Assembly: GCF_002551245.1 (NCBI RefSeq)
Contig: NZ_NTGZ01000019.1
Coordinates: 1-50,856, forward strand
Reading direction: 5' to 3'
DNA: 50,856 nt
From: Streptomyces sp. rh34
GTDB taxonomy: Bacteria; Actinomycetota; Actinomycetes; Streptomycetales; Streptomycetaceae
Shown: piece after piece, positions 15,003 through 23,735 of the stretch
Layout: every line of letters begins with the position of its first letter
How positions within the stretch are numbered: the first letter of the stretch is position 1
Program-made: the position numbers and the translations under genes
The notes under the pieces: generated by a model
What the model saw: the letters and a program-made list of their open reading frames with translations, nothing else
What the model was told of the DNA's origin: nothing
Databases searched by the model: none

Positions 15003-16925
15003 TCACTTCCGGTACAACGCTTCGATATCCCCCGCGAAGTCCCGCGCGATCGCGTCCCGCTTCAGCTTCAGCGACGGCGTCAGGTGGCCCGCCTCCTCCG
15101 TGAAGTCCACGGCCAGGACCGTGAACCTACGGATCGACTCCGCGCGGGAGACCAGGCGGTTGGCCTCGTCGACCGCCTTCTGGAGCGAGGTGCGCAGGTC
15201 CTCGTCGTGGACCAGGTCCCGCATCGGGATGTCCTGCTTCTTGGTCATCCGGCGCCAGTGCTGGAGGCCGTCCGGCTCCAGGGTGATCAGGGCGGTGATG
15301 AACGAGCGGTTGTCGCCGACGACCATGCACTGGCTGACCAGGGGGTGGGCGCGCAGCCAGTCCTCCAGCGGGGCCGGGGTGACGTTCTTGCCGCCCGACG
15401 TGATGATGATGTCCTTCTTGCGGCCCGTGATCGTCAGATAGCCGTCCTCGTCCAGTGCGCCCAGGTCGCCCGTGGGGAACCAGTCGTCCGGCAGGAGCGC
15501 CGGGGCCACCTCCGCCCGTTCGCCGTCCCAGTAGCCCCGGAAGACCTGGCCGCCCCTCAGGAGCACCTCGCCGTCGTCCGCGATACGCACCGATGTGCCG
15601 GGAAGCGGCCAGCCGACCGTGCCCAGCCGGGGTTTGAGGGGTGGGGTCACCGTGTGGGCGGCCGTGGTCTCCGTGAGTCCGTAGCCCTCGAAGATGCCGA
15701 TGCCCGCGCCCTCGTAGAACGCGGCGAGCCGGCGGCCCAGCGGGGAGCCGCCGCAGATCACGTACCGGACCCGGCCGCCGAGGGCCGCCCGGATACGGCG
15801 GTAGACCAGCGGGTCGTACAGGGCGCGGGCGGCGCGCAGGCCGAGGCCGGGGCCCGGTCCTGTGCCGTGTTCGGCGGCCTCGACCGCCTTCCCGTAGCGC
15901 TGGGCTATGCGGGCCGCGCGGTCGAACGATGAGGCCCGGCCCATCTGCTCGGCCGTCGCCCGGCCCGTGTTGTAGACCTTCTCCAGGACGTACGGGATGG
16001 CGAGGAGGAAGGTGGGACGGAAGCCGGCCAGGTCGGCGAGAAGGTCCTCCGTCTGGATGGAGGGGGCGTGTCCCAGGCGCACCCTGGCTCGCATGCAGCC
16101 GATCGCCACCATGCGGCCGAACACATGCGAGAGGGGGAGGAAGAGGAGCGTGGAGGCCGGGTCCTTCGAGACCGACTTGAAGACCGGGTGGAGGAGTTCG
16201 ATCGCGTTGTCGACCTCGGCGAAGAAGTTGCCGTGGGTCAGGACGCAGCCCTTCGGGCGGCCCGTGGTGCCCGAGGTGTAGATCAGGGTGGCGGGGGTGT
16301 CCGGTTCCAGGGAGGCCCGGCGGGCCGTGACCGCCGCGTCCGGGAGGTCCTTGCCGAGAGCCTTCAGTTGGCCGATCGCCCCGGTGTCGAACTGCCACAG
16401 ATGCGCCAGGCCGTCGAGCTGCTTGCGCTCCTGGCTGATCACGCGGCCCTGTTCCTTCGACTCCACCGCACACGCCACCGCGCCCGAGTTCTGGAGGATC
16501 CAGCGGACCTGGAACGCGGAGGAGGTCGGGTAGATGGGGACCGTCACCAGGCCGGCCGCCCACGACGCGAAGTCCAGCAGCGTCCACTCGTACGACGTCC
16601 GGGCCATGATCGCGACCCGGTCCCCCGCCCGCAGCCCTTCCGCCATCAGGCCCTTGGCCACCGCCAGCACCTCGGCGGCGAACTCGGCGGCCGTCACGTC
16701 CTGCCACGTGCCCTCGGCGTCCTTGCGGCTGAGCACCGGGTCCGACGGGGCCTGGCGGGCGTTGTCGAACGGGATCTCGGCCAGCGAGCCGCGCTCCACG
16801 GCCGGTGCGAACTTCGGTACGGAGACCTCCTGGACCCTCCCGTCGAGGCCTCGCTTCTTCGTCGGCTCGACCAGAACGGGCTTGGCCACGGGGGCGGTTG
16901 CGGCAGCGGAAGGTGGCGTTGACAC
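15003..16925 (-). CDS. Long-chain fatty-acid--CoA ligase (FadD15-like AMP-binding enzyme)
   Basis: The 640-residue ANL-superfamily enzyme activates fatty acids to acyl-AMP and then acyl-CoA. The phosphate-binding loop YTSGTTGRPKG is at about 216-226, the GYGLTETTAAHTV motif is near 420, and PTGDLGALDEDGYLTITGRK with the KKDIIITSGGKNV hinge and catalytic lysine segment is near 510-540. Length and the N-terminal extension match actinobacterial FadD15-type ligases. It is followed on the plus side by a repeat-bearing gap and then the thiolase on the same strand, so both serve fatty-acid use. Chain-length preference cannot be told. Confidence 0.93.
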   Translation of the reverse strand: MSTPPSAAATAPVAKPVLVEPTKKRGLDGRVQEVSVPKFAPAVERGSLAEIPFDNARQAPSDPVLSRKDAEGTWQDVTAAEFAAEVLAVAKGLMAEGLRAGDRVAIMARTSYEWTLLDFASWAAGLVTVPIYPTSSAFQVRWILQNSGAVACAVESKEQGRVISQERKQLDGLAHLWQFDTGAIGQLKALGKDLPDAAVTARRASLEPDTPATLIYTSGTTGRPKGCVLTHGNFFAEVDNAIELLHPVFKSVSKDPASTLLFLPLSHVFGRMVAIGCMRARVRLGHAPSIQTEDLLADLAGFRPTFLLAIPYVLEKVYNTGRATAEQMGRASSFDRAARIAQRYGKAVEAAEHGTGPGPGLGLRAARALYDPLVYRRIRAALGGRVRYVICGGSPLGRRLAAFYEGAGIGIFEGYGLTETTAAHTVTPPLKPRLGTVGWPLPGTSVRIADDGEVLLRGGQVFRGYWDGERAEVAPALLPDDWFPTGDLGALDEDGYLTITGRKKDIIITSGGKNVTPAPLEDWLRAHPLVSQCMVVGDNRSFITALITLEPDGLQHWRRMTKKQDIPMRDLVHDEDLRTSLQKAVDEANRLVSRAESIRRFTVLAVDFTEEAGHLTPSLKLKRDAIARDFAGDIEALYRK

Positions 16926-16949
16926 GTGCGGCTCCTCGGTTCGGGGGTC

Positions 16950-17043
16950 GGGCGGGTCGGTTCGCCGGGTCGTCCGTCCGGCAGGAGGTGCGGAAGTAGC
17001 GGGCGGGTCGGTTCGCCGGGGCGTCCGTCCGGCAGGGATGCGG
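16950..17043. repeat. 51-bp-period direct repeat between thiolase and ligase genes
   Basis: A unit starting GGGCGGGTCGGTTCGCCGGG and continuing CGTCCGTCCGGCAGG occurs at 16950-16985 and 17001-17036, with one mismatch over 36 bases; short flanking similarity (GATGCGG/GGTGCGG) extends it. It fills most of the 133-base gap. It is noncoding by codon pattern and probably arose by slippage or duplication. Confidence 0.8.
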
Positions 17044-17058
17044 CGAGAGGCGAGCAGG

Positions 17059-18354
17059 TCAGGGGCGTTCCAGGATGGCGGTCACCCCCTGGCCGCCCGC
17101 CGCGCAGATCGAGATCAGTCCCCGGCCCGGTCCGTCCCGCTCCGCGAGGAGCTTGGCCAGGGTGGCGACGATCCGGGCGCCCGTCGCGGCGAAGGGGTGG
17201 CCGGTGGCCAGGGAGGATCCGGCCACGTTCAGGCGGGTCCGGTCCACCGGGGCCAGGCCCTGCTGCTCCCAGGCGGCGAGGGTGGCCAGCACCTGGGAGG
17301 CGAAGGCCTCGTGGATCTCGTACAGGTCGAAGTCCTCGATCCCCAGCCCGGCCCGCTCCAGCAGGCGCGGCACCGCGTACGCCGGGGCCATGAGAAGGCC
17401 GTCGTCGCCGTCCACGTGGTCCACGGCCGCCGTCTCGTACAGGGAGAGGTAGGCGAGCGGTTCCAGGCCCCGCTCCCGCGCCCACTCCTCCGTCGCCAGC
17501 AGGACGGTCGCCGCCCCGTCCGTCAGCGGGGTCGAATTGCCCGCTGTCATGGTGGGGTTGAGGCCGGATACTCCGAACACCGGCGTGAGCGTCGCCAGTT
17601 TCTCGACCGTTGATCCCGGGCGGAGGTTCTGGTCGCGGTCCAGGCCCCGGTACGGAACCAATAGGTCGTCCAGGAAGCCTCGTTCGTACGCGGCCGCCAG
17701 GCGCTGGTGGCTCGTGGCGGCCAGCAGGTCCTGGTCCTGGCGGCTCACCGCCCAGCGGCGGGCGGTGACGGCGGCGTGCTCGCCCATCGACAGGCCGGTG
17801 CGGGGTTCGGCGTTGCGCGGGATGTCCGGGACGAGGTGGCGGGGGCGGACGGCGGCGAGTGCCCTCAGGCGGGCTCCCGTCGTCTTCGCCCGGCGGGCGG
17901 CGAGCAGGATGCGGCGCAGTTCGTCGTTGACGCCGAGCGGAGCGTCGCTGGTGGTGTCGGAGCCGCCCGCGACGACCGAGTCGACCGACCCGAGCGCGAT
18001 CGTGTTCGCGGCGGCGATCACCGCCTGGAGGCCCGTGCCGCACGCCTGCTGGATGTCGTACGCCGGGGTGCGCGGGTCGAGCGCGGAGCCGAGGACCGTC
18101 TCCCTCGCCAGGTTGAAGTCGCGGCTGTGCTTGAGGACCGCGCCCGCGACGAACGCCCCGAGCCGGTCCCCGGCCAGTCCGTACCGGTCCACGAGGCCGT
18201 CGAGCGCGGCCGTCAGCAGGTCCTGGTTGGAGGCGGTCGCGTACGGGCCGTCGGATCGGGCGAAGGGAGTACGGCTGCCGCCGATGACCGCGACGCGGCG
18301 CGGCTGCGGCAGGGCGAGGGGAATCGACGGGCGCGGTGTCGTCACCGTGACCAT
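17059..18354 (-). CDS. Acetyl-CoA C-acyltransferase / thiolase (FadA2-like)
   Basis: The 431-residue thiolase has all catalytic elements: C105 in QQACGTGLQ (acyl-enzyme), EIHEAFA with the conserved histidine, TGHPFAATGAR, and the base cysteine in SICAAGGQG near the end. It either cleaves 3-ketoacyl-CoA (beta-oxidation) or condenses acetyl-CoA. It is divergent from the fabG-dehydratase operon. From memory, mycobacteria keep the same arrangement (fadA2 divergent from fabG4-htdX), which supports a common function in acyl-chain metabolism. The intergenic region holds an AGTA-N4-TACT operator-like site. Confidence 0.93.
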   Translation of the reverse strand: MVTVTTPRPSIPLALPQPRRVAVIGGSRTPFARSDGPYATASNQDLLTAALDGLVDRYGLAGDRLGAFVAGAVLKHSRDFNLARETVLGSALDPRTPAYDIQQACGTGLQAVIAAANTIALGSVDSVVAGGSDTTSDAPLGVNDELRRILLAARRAKTTGARLRALAAVRPRHLVPDIPRNAEPRTGLSMGEHAAVTARRWAVSRQDQDLLAATSHQRLAAAYERGFLDDLLVPYRGLDRDQNLRPGSTVEKLATLTPVFGVSGLNPTMTAGNSTPLTDGAATVLLATEEWARERGLEPLAYLSLYETAAVDHVDGDDGLLMAPAYAVPRLLERAGLGIEDFDLYEIHEAFASQVLATLAAWEQQGLAPVDRTRLNVAGSSLATGHPFAATGARIVATLAKLLAERDGPGRGLISICAAGGQGVTAILERP

Positions 18355-18402
18355 CTCGTCTCGGTCGGTCCGGGATTGTTCATCTCGACCATCTCCTGAC
18401 TC

Positions 18403-18426
18403 CTAAGTAACCTTACTCAAGAGTAA
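18403..18426. promoter_or_regulatory. Operator-like overlapping palindromes in the thiolase/fabG promoter
   Basis: CTAAGTAACCTTACTCAA (18403-18420) contains AGTAA-CC-TTACT and is followed by GAGTAA, which also pairs with TTACTC (18413-18418 and 18421-18426). The first 18 bases match TTGAGTACATGTACTCAA at 21438-21455 at 12 positions, including the whole TACTCAA half. The same repressor, plausibly the TetR protein at 21558-22202, may bind both. Confidence 0.65.
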
Positions 18427-18454
18427 ATCTACGACCGAGCAGGGAGTCAGGACA

Positions 18455-19777
18455 ATGGCCGATCGCTATCTGCACCTCACCGGCACAGCACCCGGCCGCT
18501 TCCTCACCCGGCGGCTCGGCCTGCCGCAGCCCGCCCCGCTGCGCCGCTGGACCCTTCAGACCCCGCACCTGGACGGGCCGCTGCTGCACCTGACCGCCGG
18601 GACATCGACGATGGGGGGCGGCCTGGCGAAGGTGCTGGCCACGACCGGACTCACCGTCGAGGCGCGGGCGGCGCGGCCCGCCGGGATCGTCCTGGACGCC
18701 ACGGGGGTCGCCTCCGCCCAGGGCCTCGCCGAGGTGCACGCCGCCCTCCATCCCGTCGTACGGTCGCTGGCTCCCGGTGGCCGGATCGTCGTCCTCGGCA
18801 CGCCGCCGACCGTAGAGGACCACCATCAGGCCGCTGCCCAGCAGGCGTTGGAGGGTTTCGTCCGGTCGCTGGGCAAGGAGGTCGGGCGGGGCTCCACGGT
18901 CCAGCTCCTGCGGCTCCCGGCCGACGGGACGCCGGAAGCCGCCGAGTCCACCCTCCGTTTCCTCCTCTCCCCCCGGTCCGCGTACGTCAGCGGCCAGGTG
19001 ATCGAGCTGACCTCCGCCACCCCGGGCTCCGTACCCGACTGGGCCGCCCCGCTCGCCGGCCGCACCGCCCTGGTCACGGGCGCGGCCCGGGGCATCGGCG
19101 CGTCCGTCGCCTCGGTGCTCGCCCGCGACGGGGCCCAGGTGATCGTGCTGGACGTCCCCGGGGCCCAGGACGACCTGGTGCGCACCGCCGACCGGCTCGG
19201 GGCCACCGCGCTGCCGCTGGACATCACCGCCCCCGACGCCGCGGCCCGCATCGCCGCCGCCGCACCGGACGGGCTCGACGTCCTCGTCCACAACGCGGGC
19301 ATCACCCGCGACCGCCGCCTCGCCAACATGCCCGCCGAACGCTGGGCCCAGGTCATCGCGGTCAACCTCGACAGTGTGCTCCGCACCACCGACGAGCTCC
19401 TGGCCTCGGGCGCCCTGAACCGGGGCGGCCGGATCGTCGCCACCGCCTCCATCGCGGGCATCGCGGGCAACGACGGCCAGACCAACTACGCGGCCAGCAA
19501 GGCGGGCGTCATCGGCCTCGTCCGCTCGCTCGGACCACGCGCCGCCGCCGAGCACGGTGTCACCGTCAACGCGGTGGCCCCCGGCTTCATCGAGACGAGG
19601 ATGACCGCCGCCGTGCCCTTCCTCATCCGTGAGGCGGGCCGCCGCATGAACTCCCTCTCCCAGGGCGGGCTTCCGGCCGACGTCGCCGAGGCCGTCGCCT
19701 GGTTCGCCCAGCCCGCCTCGGGGGCCGTCAACGGCCAGGTGCTGCGCGTCTGCGGGCAGAGCCTGCTGGGGGCGTGA
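18455..19777 (+). CDS. fabG: Two-domain 3-oxoacyl-(acyl carrier) reductase, FabG4-like
   Basis: This 440-residue protein has a divergent N-terminal Rossmann-like domain (about 1-190) and a canonical SDR domain (about 200-440). The active domain shows TGAARGIG at 208-215, NAG at 280-282, S332 in TASIAG, and Y345/K349 in NYAASK. The extra domain lacks these motifs and is the hallmark of high-molecular-weight FabG (mycobacterial FabG4), which reduces 3-ketoacyl-CoA with NADH. ATG at 18455 follows GGGAGTCAGGAC. The gene overlaps the next one by GTGA, coupling reductase and dehydratase. Confidence 0.93.
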   Translation: MADRYLHLTGTAPGRFLTRRLGLPQPAPLRRWTLQTPHLDGPLLHLTAGTSTMGGGLAKVLATTGLTVEARAARPAGIVLDATGVASAQGLAEVHAALHPVVRSLAPGGRIVVLGTPPTVEDHHQAAAQQALEGFVRSLGKEVGRGSTVQLLRLPADGTPEAAESTLRFLLSPRSAYVSGQVIELTSATPGSVPDWAAPLAGRTALVTGAARGIGASVASVLARDGAQVIVLDVPGAQDDLVRTADRLGATALPLDITAPDAAARIAAAAPDGLDVLVHNAGITRDRRLANMPAERWAQVIAVNLDSVLRTTDELLASGALNRGGRIVATASIAGIAGNDGQTNYAASKAGVIGLVRSLGPRAAAEHGVTVNAVAPGFIETRMTAAVPFLIREAGRRMNSLSQGGLPADVAEAVAWFAQPASGAVNGQVLRVCGQSLLGA

Positions 19778-20685
19778 GTCCGGTGACCTCACTCAGCGTC
19801 TCGCTCGCGCGCGGGGCCCTCACCTCGCCGTTCAAGCGCGCCGGACGGCCGGACGCCACCCTGCCGCCCGACCGCCTCACCCGCCCCGCCGCGCCCGTCG
19901 CACCCGGGCCCCTCACCGCGTACGGGAGGATCTGCGGGTTCCCGGAATCCGGGCCGCTGCCGCTCACGTACCCGCATGTACTGGCCTTCCCGCTCACCAT
20001 GCGGCTGATGACCGGCCGCGCCTTCCCGCTGCCGGTGCTCGGGCTCGTCCACACCTGGATCGAGATCACCCCGCACCGGACCGTGGAGCCCAATGAACCG
20101 CTCGAACTGACCGTGTACGCGGCCGGGTTGACCGCGCACCGGCGGGGCACCGAGGTCACGATGGCGACCGAGGCGCGGGTGGGCGGGGAGCTGGTGTGGG
20201 AGTCCCGCAGCGGCTATCTGTCCCGGCACCGGCAGGCCACCGCGGACACCCCGCCCACGCGGCGCTCCGCCCCCGCCCACGGCCCCGGTACCGCCGCCGT
20301 GAGCGCCACTTCGGGCCTCACCGCCCCCGAGGATCTTCCCGCCATCGCCGAGTGGAGGCTGCCCGGCGACCTCGGGCGGCGCTACGGGGCCGTCTCCGGG
20401 GACCGCAACCCGATCCACCTCCACCCGCTGACCGCCCGGCTGTTCGGCTTTCCCCGGGCCATCGCGCACGGCATGTGGACGGTCGCCCACTGCCTCGCCG
20501 AGACCGGGGACGCCGCCGGACTCGGTGTCATACGGGCTGAGTTCAAGGCTCCCGTCCTGCTGCCCGCCACCGTGACGTACGCCGCCGACGCCGCCGGGAG
20601 CGCCTTCGCGCTGCGCGGGCCGACGGGGCGCGTGCACCTGGCGGGGACGGTGACAAGGCAGGCCCGGGGGTCGCGGCCGGGGTGA
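19774..20685 (+). CDS. MaoC-type (R)-specific acyl dehydratase, HtdX-like
   Basis: The 303-residue product is a double hot-dog dehydratase/hydratase. The C-terminal half has the hydratase-2 motif with D210 and H215 in GDRNPIHLHP and the following RAIAHGMWTVAHC helix. The N-terminal half (about 45-150) is the catalytically silent hot-dog. It would interconvert 3-hydroxyacyl and trans-2-enoyl thioesters, the step after the FabG4-like reductase. The GTG start overlaps the fabG stop. From memory the mycobacterial equivalent is HtdX next to FabG4. Its end is eight bases from the convergent DUF2238 gene, with no terminator visible. Confidence 0.9.
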   Translation: MSPVTSLSVSLARGALTSPFKRAGRPDATLPPDRLTRPAAPVAPGPLTAYGRICGFPESGPLPLTYPHVLAFPLTMRLMTGRAFPLPVLGLVHTWIEITPHRTVEPNEPLELTVYAAGLTAHRRGTEVTMATEARVGGELVWESRSGYLSRHRQATADTPPTRRSAPAHGPGTAAVSATSGLTAPEDLPAIAEWRLPGDLGRRYGAVSGDRNPIHLHPLTARLFGFPRAIAHGMWTVAHCLAETGDAAGLGVIRAEFKAPVLLPATVTYAADAAGSAFALRGPTGRVHLAGTVTRQARGSRPG

Positions 20686-20693
20686 GGGTGCCG

Positions 20694-21377
20694 TCACCGA
20701 CGCGGCCGGCCCTCCCGCTCCAGGCCCGGACGGACGAGGGCACGGTCGTGGACGCGGCTCAGGAGCAGCAGGGCACAGACGGCGCCGATCAGGGCGCAGA
20801 ACATGTCCCACTGGGTGTCCCACACGTCCCCCTGCGTTCCCAGGAACGCGTCCGCGGCCTCACCGCCGGCGACGGCCGCCAGCCATTCCAGCATCTCGAA
20901 GACGGCGCTGAAGGCCAGACAGGCGCAGACGGTGAGGACGGCGAGCCAGCGGCTGCCGCGCAGAGGGGAGGTGCGGACGAGCAGTTCGCGCACGAGGATG
21001 GCCGGGACGAAGCCCTGCACGAGGTGGCCGAAGCGGTCGTAGGGGTTGCGTTCCCATCCGAGCCAGTCGCGCACCCAGTCCCCCACCGGCACCTCCGCGT
21101 AGGTGTAGTGGCCGCCCACGATGAGCACCAGGGCATGCGCCGCCAGCAGACCGCAGAGCAGGCCACTCAGCGGGAAACGGTTGCGGAACAGGATGATCAG
21201 CGGCAGGCCCGCCATCACCCACACCGTCTCCAGCAGCCAGGTGGTCGGGTCGGCGGCGCCTGACCTCGACACGACGAGCGCCGCGGTCACCGCGACGGCA
21301 AGGGCGGTCGGCAGCCGGCGGCTCGACGACAGCCGCACGTCCAGCGACGGGGCGGGGTTCGGGGTGGTGGCGGCCAT
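20694..21377 (-). CDS. DUF2238 (YjdF-like) integral membrane protein
   Basis: The 227-residue protein has about six or seven hydrophobic segments and the DUF2238 signature YDRFGHLVQGFVPA followed by FEMLEWLAAV and DTQWDMFCALIGA. The biochemical function of the family is unknown. ATG at 21377 has AGGAG six bases upstream. The promoter holds a perfect 18-base palindrome similar to the one in the thiolase/fabG promoter, so it may belong to the same regulon under the TetR gene immediately upstream on the same strand. Confidence 0.85.
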   Translation of the reverse strand: MAATTPNPAPSLDVRLSSSRRLPTALAVAVTAALVVSRSGAADPTTWLLETVWVMAGLPLIILFRNRFPLSGLLCGLLAAHALVLIVGGHYTYAEVPVGDWVRDWLGWERNPYDRFGHLVQGFVPAILVRELLVRTSPLRGSRWLAVLTVCACLAFSAVFEMLEWLAAVAGGEAADAFLGTQGDVWDTQWDMFCALIGAVCALLLLSRVHDRALVRPGLEREGRPRR

Positions 21378-21437
21378 CGCCTGCTCCTAGGAGGTCGGTT
21401 CGGGCCGCCAGTCTCAACCTCGCGGGCAAGCGCCTTC

Positions 21438-21455
21438 TTGAGTACATGTACTCAA
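21438..21455 (-). promoter_or_regulatory. Perfect 18-bp palindrome upstream of the DUF2238 gene
   Basis: TTGAGTACATGTACTCAA is fully self-complementary and 61 bases upstream of the DUF2238 start, between it and the TetR gene end. Length and symmetry fit a TetR-family operator, and the sequence matches 18403-18420 in 12 of 18 positions. Confidence 0.75.
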
Positions 21456-21557
21456 CCAGCGGCCGGTGAAGATGAGTTGCTACCCACCCACCCCGGGATG
21501 GCCCGCCGCGACCGTCAGGGGGCGTCTGTCCGTCCCGGCCCGATCGGGAAGGCGTCT

Positions 21558-22202
21558 TCACGCCGCCGGAGGAGTCCAGGGACGAGCGTGCATCAGGTTC
21601 TCCAGGCCCGCCCAGGCGAAGTTCATGAGGGTCGCCGCGGCCTCCTTCGCCGAGACGTCCGGGGTGTCGTTGGCCCAGCCCGCCAGCGACTCCGCGGCCC
21701 CCACCAGCGCCTGCGCGAGCCCCGCCACGTCCCGGTCCGCGAGTGCGGGGTCGCTGTGCGCCTCGCGGGCGGCGGCCCCGATCAGGCCCGTCACGAACGC
21801 GACGATCTCGTCCCGCATTCCGCCGATCTCGGTGACGAACGGCTCCCCGTGCGAACGCGCCTGGCGGTGCAGGACCGACCAGCCGTCCGGGTTCTCGGCG
21901 GTGTGGAGGAAGAACGCCCGCAGTCCCGACCACAGTTGGCCGTCGGCGGGCAGCCCCGGCTCCGCCCCGGCCCGCACCGCCTCCAGAAGGGCGTTCGCCT
22001 CGCGGCGGATGCAGGCGGAGAACAGCTCTTCCTTGGAGTTCAGGTACAGGTAGACCAACGGCTTGGACACGCCCGCCAGCTCCGCGATCTCGTCCATCGA
22101 GGCGGCCCGGTAGCCGCGCTGCCCGAAGGTCCGCACCGCGGCGTCCATCATCTGCTGCTCGCGCACGGCGCGCGGCATCCGTTTGCTCTTCACTGCACCC
22201 AC
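21558..22202 (-). CDS. TetR/AcrR-family transcriptional regulator
   Basis: This 214-residue protein has an N-terminal TetR helix-turn-helix (about 18-64) containing GYRAASMDEIAELAGVSKPL and YLYLNSKEELF, then an all-helical ligand domain. The GTG at 22202 is chosen for GGGAGG six bases upstream. TetR proteins near fatty-acid genes usually sense acyl-CoA. From memory, the mycobacterial fabG4/fadA2 locus also has a TetR gene (Rv0238) nearby. It probably represses the neighbouring acyl-chain genes and the DUF2238 gene through the shared AGTA-N4-TACT element; this is inference. Confidence 0.9.
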   Translation of the reverse strand: MGAVKSKRMPRAVREQQMMDAAVRTFGQRGYRAASMDEIAELAGVSKPLVYLYLNSKEELFSACIRREANALLEAVRAGAEPGLPADGQLWSGLRAFFLHTAENPDGWSVLHRQARSHGEPFVTEIGGMRDEIVAFVTGLIGAAAREAHSDPALADRDVAGLAQALVGAAESLAGWANDTPDVSAKEAAATLMNFAWAGLENLMHARPWTPPAA

Positions 22203-22400
22203 GTCGATCCTCCCCGCCCCCACTGCCCTGCTCCCGCCCCAGGGTACGGCGGCGCGCGGCCCGGCGTCGTGGGGAACGATCACCGGGGGCGGGGACGGCC
22301 CGGTGCGACCGGCGGAGGAGAGGGGTCATCCCCTGGTCCGACGACGGATCCACCCGGCGTCCGATGCGGGCCGTTCGAGCCCCCGCCTAGCGTTGCGAAC

Positions 22401-23648
22401 ATGACGATCTCCCTTCGCAACGGACCGGCCGGGGTCGCCGCGACCGCCGCGGCGCTCGCCCTGACCGCTCTGGCCGCGCTGGCCACGGCCGCGCCCGCCT
22501 CGGCGTCCGGCCCGGCGCCGGCCACCGCCTTAACCCCCGCCTCCACCGCCTCCGGCGACCTGGCCGAGTCGACCCCGCCGACGCTTCCCCGCCCCACCGG
22601 CCGGTACGCCACCGGCCGCGACACCCTGTTCCTGACCGACCACGCGCGCCGCGACCCCTGGGTGCCGGCCGCCGGGCCGCGCCAGTTGCTGGTGTCGCTG
22701 AACTACCCGGCCCGCCCCGGCACCGGCGGCGACCCGGCCCCGTACATGACGGCGGAAGAGGCGCGGCTGATGCTCGCGCAGCGCGGTCTTGAGGACGTCG
22801 TGGAGCCCGAGCTGGTCGGCGCCACCCGCACCCATGCCCGTACGGCGGCCCGCCCGGCCCCGGGCCGCTTCCCCCTGGTCCTGCTCTCCCCCGGCTTCGG
22901 CACGCCCCGGGCCACGTTGACCGGGCTCGCGGAGGAGCTGGCGAGCCGGGGTTACGTCGTGGCGACCGCGGACCATCCGTACGAGTCGACCGGTACGCAA
23001 CTGCCCGACGGGCGGGTCCTCACCTGTGCGGCCTGCGACAAGCTGGACGCGCAGCCCGACGACGCCGCGCGGCGGGCGGTCCTGGCCGCCGTCTCCGCCG
23101 GGCGGGCCGACGACTTCTCGTTCCTGCTGGACCGGCTGACCGGCCCGGACCCGGCATGGCGGCACGCCCGGACGATCGACCCGCAGCGGGTGGGCATGGC
23201 CGGCCACTCCATCGGGGGCAACGCGGCCTCCTCCACGATGGCCGCCGACCCCCGGGTGGACGCGGGCGTCAACATGGACGGCACGTTCTTCGACCCGGCC
23301 CCCGCCCGGGGACTGGACGGGCGGCCGTTCCTGATGCTGGGCACCGACCCCGGGCACGGCCCCGGTGGCGGCGACACGTCCTGGGACGACGCCTGGGACC
23401 GGCTGGACGGCTGGAAGCGGTGGCTGACGGTGCGGGACTCCGGGCACTTCACCTTCACGGACACCCCGGAGATCGGTGAGCAGCTCGGCATCGCGGACCC
23501 GGACGCTCCGCTGTCCGCCGCCCGCTCGACCACGATCACCAGGAGCTATGTGACGGCCTTCTTCGACCGGAGCCTGCGCGGCCGGCCGGCCCGGCTGCTG
23601 AACGGCCCGACCCCGGCCAACCCCGAGGTCCTCTTCCAGCGCCCCTGA
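22401..23648 (+). CDS. Secreted alpha/beta hydrolase, PAF-acetylhydrolase isoform II-like
   Basis: The 415-residue product carries a long signal peptide (hydrophobic about 11-37, cleavage near ASASG). The hydrolase core has LLSPGFGTPRATL at about 161-173, nucleophile S270 in AGHSIGG, a likely acid D293 in NMDGTFF and H349 in DSGHFTF. The family hydrolyses short acyl esters of phospholipids or other esters, and related Streptomyces proteins are often called lipases. CDS start ATG 22401 directly follows a GCGAAC. It is divergent from the TetR gene, 198 bases away, and ends at a perfect terminator. Confidence 0.88.
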   Translation: MTISLRNGPAGVAATAAALALTALAALATAAPASASGPAPATALTPASTASGDLAESTPPTLPRPTGRYATGRDTLFLTDHARRDPWVPAAGPRQLLVSLNYPARPGTGGDPAPYMTAEEARLMLAQRGLEDVVEPELVGATRTHARTAARPAPGRFPLVLLSPGFGTPRATLTGLAEELASRGYVVATADHPYESTGTQLPDGRVLTCAACDKLDAQPDDAARRAVLAAVSAGRADDFSFLLDRLTGPDPAWRHARTIDPQRVGMAGHSIGGNAASSTMAADPRVDAGVNMDGTFFDPAPARGLDGRPFLMLGTDPGHGPGGGDTSWDDAWDRLDGWKRWLTVRDSGHFTFTDTPEIGEQLGIADPDAPLSAARSTTITRSYVTAFFDRSLRGRPARLLNGPTPANPEVLFQRP

Positions 23649-23660
23649 CCGTACGCGGAC

Positions 23661-23711
23661 ACGACCGCGCCCCCGGCCCACGTACGGAACGTGGGCCGGG
23701 GGCGCGGTCGT
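23661..23711. terminator. Bidirectional terminator with 23-bp arms
   Basis: The arm 23661-23683 (starts ACGACCGCGCCCCC) and the arm 23689-23711 are exact reverse complements with a five-base loop. It lies between the convergent esterase and symporter genes and should stop transcription from both sides. Confidence 0.93.
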
Positions 23712-23735
23712 GCGGGGCGGGTGCCGCCCGCGATG

